In this document: positions 26,965 to 36,600 of the stretch, in pieces
Position numbering within the stretch: position 1 is the first letter of the stretch
Layout: each line of letters begins with the position of its first letter
Assembly (NCBI GenBank): GCA_023229605.1
Contig: JALNYY010000010.1
Location: 1-60,089 of the forward strand
DNA length: 60,089 nucleotides
Source: Methylobacter sp.
GTDB lineage: Bacteria; Pseudomonadota; Gammaproteobacteria; Methylococcales; Methylomonadaceae
Direction: 5' to 3'
The notes under the pieces: generated by a model
Database searches by the model: none
The model's input: only the letters and a program-made list of their open reading frames with translations
Told to the model about the DNA's origin: nothing
Program-made: the position numbers and the translations under genes

Positions 26965-27702
26965 TTATTCAGCAGCTTCTTCAACAAAATCATCAGCTTT
27001 TGCCGACAATCCCAAACCTGCTGTCTTAGCTTCCATTACCGCCGCAGAAACGCTTTCGCAATAGAGTTTAACTGCACGAATTGAGTCATCATTACCAGGA
27101 ATAATGTAATCAATTTTTTCCGGTGAATTATTGGAATCCACGATACCAACGACAGGGATGCCTAATTTTTTAGCTTCACTGATTGCATTCTTTTCATAAC
27201 CGACATCCAGTATGAAAATCACATCAGGAACGCCTTTCATGTCTTTAATCCCACCCAGGCTGCGCTCCAGCTTCTCAAGCTCGCGCTCCATGCCTAACGC
27301 TTCTTTCTTGGCAAAACGTTGATAAAGCGTACCGTCGGCTTTCATCGCTTCCAATTCTTTAAGGCGATTGATTGATTTCTTGATGGTTTTAAAATTTGTC
27401 AGCATGCCGCCTAACCAGCGATGATTGACATAAGGCATGCCGCAGCGAGCTGCTTCTTCAGCAACTACTTTTCGTGCTGCTTTCTTGGTGCCAACAAACA
27501 GGACAGTGCCTTTGTTTGCTGTCATCTGACCCAGATAATTCATTGCGTCATTAAACATTGGAAGCGTTTTTTCCAAATCGATGATATGGATTTTGTTACG
27601 TGCGCCGAATAGGTATGTAGCCATTTTCGGATTCCAATAACGAGTTTGATGTCCAAAATGAACACCCGCTTCAAGCATTTGACGCATAGATACTGCTGCC
27701 AT
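26965..27702 (-). CDS. rpsB: 30S ribosomal protein S2
   Basis: Component of the small ribosomal subunit. The 245-residue protein begins with VSMRQMLEAGVHFGHQTRYWNPKM and contains the conserved ILDVGYEKNAISEAKKLGIPVVGIVDSN region. A strong TAGGAGAA site lies upstream. First gene of the rpsB-to-rseP cluster, with a leader of roughly 160 bases before it. Confidence 0.98.
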   Translation of the reverse strand: MAAVSMRQMLEAGVHFGHQTRYWNPKMATYLFGARNKIHIIDLEKTLPMFNDAMNYLGQMTANKGTVLFVGTKKAARKVVAEEAARCGMPYVNHRWLGGMLTNFKTIKKSINRLKELEAMKADGTLYQRFAKKEALGMERELEKLERSLGGIKDMKGVPDVIFILDVGYEKNAISEAKKLGIPVVGIVDSNNSPEKIDYIIPGNDDSIRAVKLYCESVSAAVMEAKTAGLGLSAKADDFVEEAAE

Positions 27703-27865
27703 TAATTTCTCCTAAGATAAAAAATTCGGAACCTTTGTTCCGAGTTGGGTTACGCCTCCACCTATCCCGATTGGAAACCAGCTACAATCGTCCCTTAAAA
27801 TCTGATCGTATCACCGGCACCCTTCCAATCGTGACGATAGGCGTGAGTATTAGTTCAAAAAAGAA
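27703..27865 (-). promoter_or_regulatory. rpsB mRNA leader, probable S2 autoregulatory region
   Basis: The untranslated leader of about 160 bases matches the size of the E. coli rpsB leader, where S2 represses its own synthesis. A hairpin CGGAAC / GTTCCG is visible at 27727-27742. Autoregulation here is inferred from the family, not shown. Confidence 0.45.
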
Positions 27866-27871
27866 CTTCCC

Positions 27872-27900
27872 TTTATACCATAATTACTAATTCACAACAA
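27872..27900 (-). promoter_or_regulatory. Sigma-70 type promoter of rpsB
   Basis: On the minus strand TTGTTG is followed after exactly 17 bases by TATAAA. The expected transcript start near 27865 gives the leader described for rpsB. Confidence 0.65.
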
Positions 27901-28006
27901 GCCGAACTCTGTTAAAATAACTCCATTATACGAGCGCAAGACGAGAGACTCACGGTTAAAAACCAGTCGCTTGCGCCTTTTGCCTTTTGCCTTGCACCTA
28001 ATTTTT

Positions 28007-28771
28007 ATGAGCATAATTATTAAAACCGAAAGTGAAATTGAAAAAATGCGTGTTGCCGGAAAGCTTGCGGCCGAAGTTCTAGAAATGATTGAGCCTTATG
28101 TTGTTCCCGGCGTCACCACTAACGAGCTCGATCAAATTTGCCACGATTATATTGTCGGCATCCAAAACGCTATACCTGCGCCACTCAATTATCGCGGCTT
28201 TCCAAAATCAATTTGCACCTCCGTCAATCAGCAGATATGTCACGGCATTCCCAGCGAAAAAAAACTCAAATCAGGTGATATCGTCAATATTGACATTACC
28301 GTTATCAAAGACGACTACCACGGCGACACCAGCAAAATGTTTTGCGTCGGCGAAGTGAGCCAGCATGCAAAACGCCTGGTTAAAATCACCCAGGAAGCCA
28401 TGTTTTTAGGCATCCAACAAGTCAGGCCGGGCGCTACATTAGGCGATGTCGGCCATGCCATACAAAAACATGCGGAAACCAACCGTTACTCCGTAGTCAG
28501 GGAATTTTGCGGGCACGGCATAGGTAAAAGTTTTCATGAAGAGCCGCAAGTACTGCACTACGGCAAAGCCGGCGACGGAGAAGTTCTTGAGGCAGGCATG
28601 ATATTAACCATTGAACCCATGATCAATCTCGGCAAGCGGCATATGAAAGTATTGGCCGACGGCTGGACAGCAGTAACCAAGGACCGCAGCCTATCCGCAC
28701 AATGGGAGCACACCATTCTGGTAACCCACAGCGGTTATGAAATCCTGACTTTACGCCAAGAAGAAATGTGA
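28007..28771 (+). CDS. map: Methionine aminopeptidase, type I
   Basis: Removes the initiator methionine from new proteins; a cytosolic metalloenzyme. The 254 residues from the ATG at 28007 (MSIIIKTESEIEKMR) match the E. coli form in length. Metal ligands lie in NIDITVIKDDYHGDTSKMF, FCGHGIGKSFHEEP and LTIEPMINLG, with the last glutamate in SAQWEHTILVT. The frame is open for 12 further codons upstream, but that extension is low complexity (CTTTTGCC repeats). It is divergent from rpsB, as in enterobacteria. Confidence 0.97.
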   Translation: MSIIIKTESEIEKMRVAGKLAAEVLEMIEPYVVPGVTTNELDQICHDYIVGIQNAIPAPLNYRGFPKSICTSVNQQICHGIPSEKKLKSGDIVNIDITVIKDDYHGDTSKMFCVGEVSQHAKRLVKITQEAMFLGIQQVRPGATLGDVGHAIQKHAETNRYSVVREFCGHGIGKSFHEEPQVLHYGKAGDGEVLEAGMILTIEPMINLGKRHMKVLADGWTAVTKDRSLSAQWEHTILVTHSGYEILTLRQEEM

Positions 28772-31461
28772 GCGCCTTGAACAAAAATATTAACGCCTCG
28801 GCAATTGCTCCATGCATTACTCCACCCCCTGCATCCATGCAGTCGTCTATTTTCGCTGAAAAGGACAGTCTGCAACAATTTAAACAACTGCTAAAGCAAA
28901 AAGACACCGAACTGAGGCAAAAATTTAATCCGCACAAATCAGTTTCCAAACTTGTTAAAGACAAATCTGATTTTGTTGATGAAGTCCTGATCTGCTGTTG
29001 GAAACATTTTCTCGGCGAGCACGCCGGCCAATTTTCACTGTGCGCCGTTGGCGGTTACGGCAGAAGAGAACTGTTTCCCTATTCCGATATTGACCTGGTC
29101 GTCCTACTGGATTCCGAAGACACAACCGCTTGCCAGGAAGCCTTGTCAGACTTTTTTACCTTTCTTTGGGACATAGGCTTAAAACTGGGGCAAAGCGTCC
29201 GCACCATCGATCAATGCATCGAGGCCGCAATAGCCGACCAAACCATCATGACCAGTCTTATGGAAATCCGACTGATTACCGGCAGCGCAAAACTGCACAA
29301 AACACTAAAGCAACAAACCACTTCAGATAAAATCTGGCCGTCAGACCAATTTTTTGCCGCCAAAATGGAAGAGCAGCGGCAGCGTTACGCCAAATTTCAT
29401 GACACCGCCTATAATCTTGAACCCAACATCAAAGAAGGGCCGGGAGGATTGCGCGACAGGCAAGTCATCGCATGGGTATTTAAGCGCCATTACAATTCAT
29501 CAACACTCAAGGAACTGATTAAATACGACTTCATGCCCGAATCCGAATATTTGGAGCTGGTCGCTGCCCTTGAAGTGCTCTGGCGGATTCGTTATGCACT
29601 GCATCTTTTAACCAACCGTTGCGAAGACCGGCTTATTTTCGATTATCAGCGCGATCTTGCCAGACAATTCGGCTTCAGCACCGAGCACCAGGAATACAAT
29701 CAAGACGTCGAACAGTTCATGCAGTTTTACTTTAAAACAGTATTGGGACTCGAGCGCCTCAATGAAATGCTATTGCAATTATTTAACGAACGCTTTATTT
29801 CCGGGGAAGCTATTTACAAAACCATCCCGCTTAACGACAAGTTTGTCGTCATCAACGGCTATCTTGAAGCTGTTGACGACGCCCTTTTCGAACGGCATCC
29901 GCTTGCCTTACTGGAACTTTTTTTAGTTCTGGAACAGAACTCATCAATTAAAGGCGTCAGGGCAACGACCATACGCCTGATTCGCAAGAATCTGCATTTA
30001 ATCGACGACGCGTTCCGCCACAATAAAGCCGCCAACCGCCTTTTTATAGAAGCATTTCGCCAACCCCTGGGCATTACCGATCAGCTAAGGCGCATGAATC
30101 GTTACGGGGTTTTAGCAGCCTATATTCCTTGCTTTGCCAATATTGTCGCCCGCATGCAGTATGACTTGTTTCACATTTACACGGTCGACGAACACACCCT
30201 TTTTGTTATCCGTAACTTACGCCGCTTTGCCCTGGAAAAACATCTGGACGAACTGCCTTTCTGCAATGATGTTTTTCAGCTGATTGCCAAACCGGAAGTG
30301 CTGTATTTTGCCGGTCTATTTCATGACATAGCCAAAGGCAGGAACGGCGACCATTCCGCCATTGGCGAAGAAATCGCCAGGGAATTCTGCGTTCAGCATG
30401 AACTTTCTTCGCATGACACCAACCTGATCTGCTGGCTGGTGCGCAATCATCTGATCATGTCGATGACCGCGCAACGAAAAGACATCGGCGACCCGGAAAT
30501 CATTCATCAATTCGCTCAAACAGTAGGCAGCATCGAATACCTGAACTGTTTGTACCTGCTGACCGTCGCCGATATTCGCGCCACCAACCCTGAGCTGTGG
30601 AACGCATGGAAGGACGCCCTGCTGAAAGAACTTTATTCGGCGACCTACAGCACCTTGCACAGGGGCTTGCAAAACCCGGTAACAATAGCAGACCGCCTGC
30701 TCGAAAATAAAAAAGAAGCAAAAGACGAACTGATAAAACTCGGCATATCCGAACCGGTCATCATCAGATCCTGGCAACATGCCAGCGATGATTATTTTTT
30801 AAGATATTCCGCTGATGAAATAACGTGGCATACCATTGCGATAGCCTCATCCAAAGAAGATGAACTGCCCCTGGTCCTGCTGCGCCCGCAAACCCAACGG
30901 GGCAGTGCGGAGGTTTTTGTTTACGCAAAAAATGAGGAGGCTATTTTTTCGTTGAGCACCGCCACCCTCGACCAACTGGGACTTACTATTCTTGACGCCA
31001 GAATCATGACCACGACCGACGACTATGTGCTTAACAGTTTTCTGGTTCTTGAACAATCGGGAGAACCCATCAACGAGCTGTTCAGGGAAGTGCATATTTG
31101 CACCGCGCTTCGTAGCAACCTGCTGCACCGCGAAGTCAAAAAACACAAAAACATTCACCGTCAATCAAGACAAGCCAAACATTTCCCCATCCCCACCAGC
31201 ATTCAATTTCATGCAGACCCTTTAAACAGGCACACGATTATTGAACTTATCACCACAGATCATGCCGGACTTTTATCAAAAATAGGTCGCGCCTTTGTAC
31301 AAAAAGGCATTCACCTGTACAGCGCAAAAATAACCACCATAGGCAGCCGCGCCGAGGACATGTTTTACATTACAGACAACCTGTCACAACCCATCACTGA
31401 CCCGGTCAGACAGGAACAAATACGCGAAGAGATATTAAAAACGCTTGGCGCCACCGGCTGA
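28768..31461 (+). CDS. glnD: [Protein-PII] uridylyltransferase / uridylyl-removing enzyme
   Basis: Senses glutamine and adds or removes UMP on PII proteins, controlling nitrogen assimilation. The 897 residues have the nucleotidyltransferase motif GGYGRRELFPYSDIDLVVLL near residue 94, a GlnD uridylyl domain, an HD phosphohydrolase domain with LFHDIAKGRNGDHS near residue 515, and two C-terminal ACT domains (about 690-770 and 815-890). The start is a GTG that overlaps the map stop (GTGA). Its role fits with gltBD a few kilobases downstream. Confidence 0.96.
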   Translation: MSALNKNINASAIAPCITPPPASMQSSIFAEKDSLQQFKQLLKQKDTELRQKFNPHKSVSKLVKDKSDFVDEVLICCWKHFLGEHAGQFSLCAVGGYGRRELFPYSDIDLVVLLDSEDTTACQEALSDFFTFLWDIGLKLGQSVRTIDQCIEAAIADQTIMTSLMEIRLITGSAKLHKTLKQQTTSDKIWPSDQFFAAKMEEQRQRYAKFHDTAYNLEPNIKEGPGGLRDRQVIAWVFKRHYNSSTLKELIKYDFMPESEYLELVAALEVLWRIRYALHLLTNRCEDRLIFDYQRDLARQFGFSTEHQEYNQDVEQFMQFYFKTVLGLERLNEMLLQLFNERFISGEAIYKTIPLNDKFVVINGYLEAVDDALFERHPLALLELFLVLEQNSSIKGVRATTIRLIRKNLHLIDDAFRHNKAANRLFIEAFRQPLGITDQLRRMNRYGVLAAYIPCFANIVARMQYDLFHIYTVDEHTLFVIRNLRRFALEKHLDELPFCNDVFQLIAKPEVLYFAGLFHDIAKGRNGDHSAIGEEIAREFCVQHELSSHDTNLICWLVRNHLIMSMTAQRKDIGDPEIIHQFAQTVGSIEYLNCLYLLTVADIRATNPELWNAWKDALLKELYSATYSTLHRGLQNPVTIADRLLENKKEAKDELIKLGISEPVIIRSWQHASDDYFLRYSADEITWHTIAIASSKEDELPLVLLRPQTQRGSAEVFVYAKNEEAIFSLSTATLDQLGLTILDARIMTTTDDYVLNSFLVLEQSGEPINELFREVHICTALRSNLLHREVKKHKNIHRQSRQAKHFPIPTSIQFHADPLNRHTIIELITTDHAGLLSKIGRAFVQKGIHLYSAKITTIGSRAEDMFYITDNLSQPITDPVRQEQIREEILKTLGATG

Positions 31462-31508
31462 CGCAAGACAGATTTATGGGAGACCGCTTAATTAAACCGA
31501 CTCCACAA

Positions 31509-31892
31509 TCAATTTATTTCAATACCGGCATTTTTCTCGATAAACTGAACCAGCCATTCATAGCCGTTATTTTCAATATCGGCATAACGCAGCCCAATTT
31601 TGCATTGATCGCTGGACATGCGCCGCGAAAAAACCACTTGGCATCGCGCGGCTATTTTGGACGATTGACCGGCCTCATCAAACAGATTCAGATCGACAAA
31701 CACAGACACCGGCTTGCCGTCACGAACAAAACTTCCTCCCGGCGTAATCATGTTCCGTTGCTTGGTATTGCACTCAACACCCAACCCATTGCTGGACAGA
31801 TCTACCGCAACCACCTTAATCCGCACACCATCCTCGGTAGTAACAATGGCAGAAACCTGCACTGAAACCCTCTGATAAAGTCTTCTTTCCAT
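31509..31892 (-). CDS. PilZ-domain protein
   Basis: A 127-residue single-domain protein. It starts with ERRLYQRVSVQVSAIV, carrying the RxxxR c-di-GMP-binding arginine pattern (ERRLYQR), and has the second motif DLSSNGLGVE at about residues 50-59 (D/NxSxxG). It probably binds c-di-GMP and transmits it to a motility or secretion target. It is a lone gene between glnD and the hydroxylase gene. An EAL-HDOD protein at 53 kb is the only other c-di-GMP-type protein in this window. Confidence 0.88.
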   Translation of the reverse strand: MERRLYQRVSVQVSAIVTTEDGVRIKVVAVDLSSNGLGVECNTKQRNMITPGGSFVRDGKPVSVFVDLNLFDEAGQSSKIAARCQVVFSRRMSSDQCKIGLRYADIENNGYEWLVQFIEKNAGIEIN

Positions 31893-32035
31893 ACCCCTCT
31901 GCGCTCACTATCAACATTACCTAAACTTAAAGGGTTTTAGTTTAAAAAATTAATCATTCCAATGCAACCGATGCTGCAGGCCGCCCGTCAAGCGCCGGAT
32001 ATTGCCGGAAAACAATGACTGACATCCCATTAAAA

Positions 32036-33253
32036 TCAAATAATCGGCTCACCCCGCGCAAGTTTGGGTAAATTACCTTCCAAACCCATCGCGCTGCGCA
32101 TCACTTTATTTTTGGCGGGCAAAATTCTCTCGGCCAACCCCAACCCCAAGTTGCGTAAAAACTTGACCGGCAACACTTGGTTGCTGAACACCCTATAAAA
32201 AACATCCATGACCGTCATCATTTTCAGGTTTTCATTGCGGCGCATTTTTTCATAACGCCCTAAAACTGCCAGATCACTGAAATCAAGACCTTGATTGCTT
32301 GCCTCGATCAACACCTCGCCCAATGCCGCCGCATCCAACAAACCGATATTAACCCCCTGCCCCGCCAACGGATTGATCATATGAGCAGCATCGCCGACCA
32401 GAACCACGCCGGGTTTGACATAGCTTTGCGCATGCTGGCGTTTCAACGGGAAACTCGCCGTACCCAGAACGGCATTGACCTTACCCAGACAATCGGGAAA
32501 AGTTGTCGTCAATTCGCATAGTAAGTCTTCATTAGACAAAGCTTTCAAGCGACACACCTCATCCGGCGAGTTATACCAGACGATAGAACCGTAATGCCCG
32601 GTTAACGGCAAAAATGCCTGCGGCCCGCTGGGTACGAAGCGTTGCCAGGTTATATCCTGCTGCCCGTAATCCGTTTCGATATAAATCACCAACGCATGCT
32701 GCTTATAATCCCAGCTGGTTACGCCCAGGCCCACCGCCTGCCTGACCCTGGATTGCCCACCATCGGCTGCAACCAACACTTTTGCCGACAAAACCCGGCC
32801 ATCGCCCAACTCCACTTCGGGCGACTTTCCAGCCGAATAGTTGATCTTATTTATGGTAGCCGGACACATCAGCTCTACATTGCCAAAATCCTGCAAACGC
32901 TCCAATAACGCCAACTGAGTCACCCTATTTTCAACGATATAACCTAATTCAGGATAATTAATGTCGTCACTGCAAAATTCAGTATCGCCCGCCGTCTCCC
33001 AAACCCGCATCCTGCGAAACGGGCAAAGCCTGCGATTAACGACGCCGCGCCAGGCGCCGATGGCTTCAAGAATATTTTTTGACGCAATACTGAGTGCGGA
33101 AACCCTTAAATCATGCGGCTGATCGGCAGTAAAAGCCTCTGGCGGCGCACTCTCTATCACCGCCACCCTCAATGAACTTCCGCCAAGGCTACAGGCAACA
33201 GCCGCCCCAACCATGCCTCCGCCCACCACAACAACATCAAAATTTTCTTTCAT
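32036..33253 (-). CDS. UbiH/UbiF/VisC family FAD-dependent hydroxylase
   Basis: Aromatic-ring monooxygenase, probably one of the hydroxylation steps of ubiquinone synthesis. The N terminus has the FAD dinucleotide motif VVVVGGGMVGAAVA, the middle has the DG motif VLVAADGGQSRVRQAVG, and the GD motif GVVLVGDAAHMINPLAGQGVNIGLLDA is near residue 285. I take the ATG at 33253 (405 residues) rather than one 15 bases upstream because it directly precedes the FAD domain. Which ring position is hydroxylated (UbiF, UbiH or UbiI) cannot be settled by eye; the DLRVSALS segment leans to UbiF. Confidence 0.88.
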   Translation of the reverse strand: MKENFDVVVVGGGMVGAAVACSLGGSSLRVAVIESAPPEAFTADQPHDLRVSALSIASKNILEAIGAWRGVVNRRLCPFRRMRVWETAGDTEFCSDDINYPELGYIVENRVTQLALLERLQDFGNVELMCPATINKINYSAGKSPEVELGDGRVLSAKVLVAADGGQSRVRQAVGLGVTSWDYKQHALVIYIETDYGQQDITWQRFVPSGPQAFLPLTGHYGSIVWYNSPDEVCRLKALSNEDLLCELTTTFPDCLGKVNAVLGTASFPLKRQHAQSYVKPGVVLVGDAAHMINPLAGQGVNIGLLDAAALGEVLIEASNQGLDFSDLAVLGRYEKMRRNENLKMMTVMDVFYRVFSNQVLPVKFLRNLGLGLAERILPAKNKVMRSAMGLEGNLPKLARGEPII

Positions 33254-33268
33254 AATTAACCAAATCAT

Positions 33269-33622
33269 ATTAATGTGAATCCACTTAGATTAATTGCAAT
33301 GCCTCTTAAACATTAACTCGCTTACAAAAATCAAAGAGATATTCAATGGAAACAATCAACCATCAAGACCAGAATGGAAAGATACCACATCTATCATTAG
33401 CAACATGACAAAAACCACAACCAACCCCGTGACTATGAACAACATATCAACTGATTGCTGGCGTGGGCGGCAAAAGACTACGTGACAAAATTGCCTGCAA
33501 TCCGTATAATTACATGGTTTTGCCGTATCGCCGCCCCTGATATAACCGTCAGAACGAGTGCGGAACGAGGGTTCTCGAATTAGAGATTAGCAACCCTTTT
33601 GTAATATTTTTTAGAGGTAAGA
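33269..33622. other. Upstream region of gltBD
   Basis: About 350 bases between the divergent hydroxylase and gltB genes. It contains a convincing promoter near its right end and a leader of about 105 bases. No further gene was seen. Confidence 0.6.
33482..33510 (+). promoter_or_regulatory. Sigma-70 type promoter of gltBD
   Basis: GTGACA and TATAAT are separated by exactly 17 bases, with gltB starting 113 bases further on. No sigma-54 element was seen, so nitrogen control, if any, must act on this promoter. Confidence 0.65.
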
Positions 33623-36600
33623 ATGAGTCAAAGTACGCTACCCACCAGACAGGGTTTATATGACCCGCGCCACGAACATGATGCATGCGGCGTGGGTTTT
33701 ATCGTTCATATAAAAGGTCAAAAAAGCCATGAAATCGTACGTCAGGGTTTAGAATTGCTTAAAAACCTGACCCACCGTGGCGCGGTCGGTGCTGACATAT
33801 ATGCGGGTGACGGCGCCGGCATTTTGATTCAAATGCCGGATACTTTCTTACGCGCAGAATGCGACAAATTAGGCATATCCCTCCCGCAGGCGGGCGATTA
33901 CGCGACCGGCATGGTGTTTTTGCCGCGCGACGCCGGCAACCGGGCTACTTGCGAGAACCTGCTAACCGAAATCATTGCGCGGGAAAAAGCCGTACTGTTA
34001 GGTTGGCGCGATGTGCCTGTCGATAATCGCACATTGGGCGAGTCGGTAAAAATGGTTGAACCGTTTGTACGGCAGATTTTTATTGGACGCAGTGCAGACT
34101 GCGTCGATCAGGATGCGTTCGAACGCAAGCTGTTTGTGATTCGCAAACAAGTCGAAAACGCCGTCCGCGATTTAAAACTGGATCACGGCCACTCCTTTTA
34201 CGTCCCCTCCTTGTCGTCGCGCACTTTGGTCTACAAAGGCATGTTACTGGCTGACCAAGTCGGATCGTTTTATCCTGAGCTGGACGACCCCCGGATAGAC
34301 AGCGCCTTGGCGCTGGTGCATCAACGGTTCTCCACTAACACTTTCCCGACTTGGGACCTTGCGCACCCTTTCCGGATGATCGCCCATAACGGCGAAATCA
34401 ACACCTTACGCGGCAATGTCAACGGCATGGCGGCGCGCCGCCATTCGATAGCGTCCAAAGTATTGGGCGACGACATGCACAAATTGTGGCCATTAATCAA
34501 CGAAGAGCAATCAGACTCTGCATGTTTCGACAATGCACTTGAATTATTGGTAGCAGGCGGCTATTCATTGGCCCACGCGATGATGCTGCTGATTCCCGAA
34601 GCATGGGCCGGCAATGTCCTGATGGATGAAAAACTGCGCGCGTTTTACGAATATAACGCCGCGCTGATGGAACCGTGGGACGGCCCCGCTGCAATCGCCT
34701 TTACCGATGGACGCCAAATCGGCGCTACCCTGGATCGCAACGGCTTGCGCCCTGCCCGCTATCTGGTTACCGATGACGATTTCGTCATTATGGCGTCGGA
34801 AATGGGCGTCCTGGAGATTCCCCAGCACAAAATCATCAAAAAATGGCGTTTGCAACCGGGCAAAATGCTGCTGATCGACACCGAGCAAGGCCGCATTATT
34901 GATGATGCGGAATTGAAAGCCAATCTGGCGTCACTCCATCCTTATTCCGAATGGCTGACTAAAACACAGATCATGCTTGCCGAACTGCCATCAGAAGTTT
35001 CCGCAATGGCGCCGGATGCGCATACCCTTTTGGATAGGCAACAAGCATTCGGTTATACCCGCGAAGATATTGAATTCATCCTGAAACCGATTGCGCAAAC
35101 CGGACAGGAACCTATCAGCTCGATGGGCATCGACGCTGCGTTGGCGGTGTTATCGCAACGTTCGCGCATGCTGTACGACTATTTCAAGCAAGGCTTTGCC
35201 CAGGTCACCAACCCGGCCATAGACCCTATCCGCGAAGAACTGGTCATGTCGCTGGTTTCACTGATCGGCCCACGCCCCAATTTACTGGGTTTGGACGAAG
35301 GCGGAACCCACATGCGCCTGGAAGTCGAACAACCTATTTTGACCAACCAGGACCTGGAAAAGATTCGCCGCATCGAAACACGCACCGGCGGCGCATTCAA
35401 GACCAAAACCCTGACGCTTTGCTATCCTTCCGATTTAGGGGCGGATGGCATGGAGGCGGCGCTCGACAAGCTTTGTCTTGCGGCGAAACAAGCCGTTGAA
35501 GAAGGCAACAACATCCTGGCGCTGTCCGACCGCGATATGGATATTGCACATATCGCCATTCCTGCGCTGTTGGCGACTTCCGCCGTGCATCATTACCTGA
35601 CCCGCGAAGGCCTGCGCACCGAAGTCGGCCTGGTCGTGGAAACCGGCGAAGCGCGCGAAGTCCACCATTTCGCCCTGCTGGCGGCTTACGGCGCGGAAGC
35701 GGTTAATCCTTATCTGGCGTTCGATACGCTTTCGGAGCTATGCCGGGATATTCCGGAACTCACCGAATATGAAGCGCACAAACGCTATATCAAAGCGATT
35801 TCCAAAGGCCTGCTTAAAGTCATGTCCAAAATGGGTATTTCGACTTATCAGTCTTATTGCGGAGCGCAAATTTTTAATGCGATCGGCTTGGCGGAACCCT
35901 TTCTGGATCGTTATTTCACCGGCACAACCAGCACTGTCGAAGGCGTCGGTTTGGCCGAAATCAGCGAAGAAACCAGCCGCCGCCATCAGCTTGCTTTCGG
36001 CAATGCGCCGCTATACCGCGACGCGTTGGATATTGGCGGCGAATACGCGTACCGCATACGCGGCGAAGCGCATACCTGGACACCCGCGACCATCAGCACC
36101 CTGCAACATGCAACGCGTAGCAACAGCTATGAAAAATATGCCGAATTCTGCCGTTTGATTGACGAGCAGAACGAAGCCCTGCTGACCTTGCGCGGCTTAA
36201 TGTCATTCAAGGAAGATGCGGCACCTGTGCCGCTGGACGAAGTGGAATCCGCAGCAGACATCGTCAAGCGGTTTGCAACGGGAGCAATGTCGTTCGGTTC
36301 GATTTCGTACGAAGCGCATACCAACCTGGCCATTGCGATGAACCGTATCGGCGGCAAATCGAACACCGGCGAAGGCGGAGAACTGCCGGAACGCTTCAAG
36401 ACCTTGCCTAACGGCGATTCGATGCGTTCGGCGATCAAACAAGTCGCCTCCGGGCGTTTTGGCGTAACGACCGAATACCTGGTCAATGCCGACGACATTC
36501 AGATAAAAGTCAGCCAGGGCGCAAAACCCGGCGAAGGCGGCCAGCTGCCCGGCCATAAAGTCGATGCCGTTATCGCCAGAGTGCGCCATTCCACGCGAGG

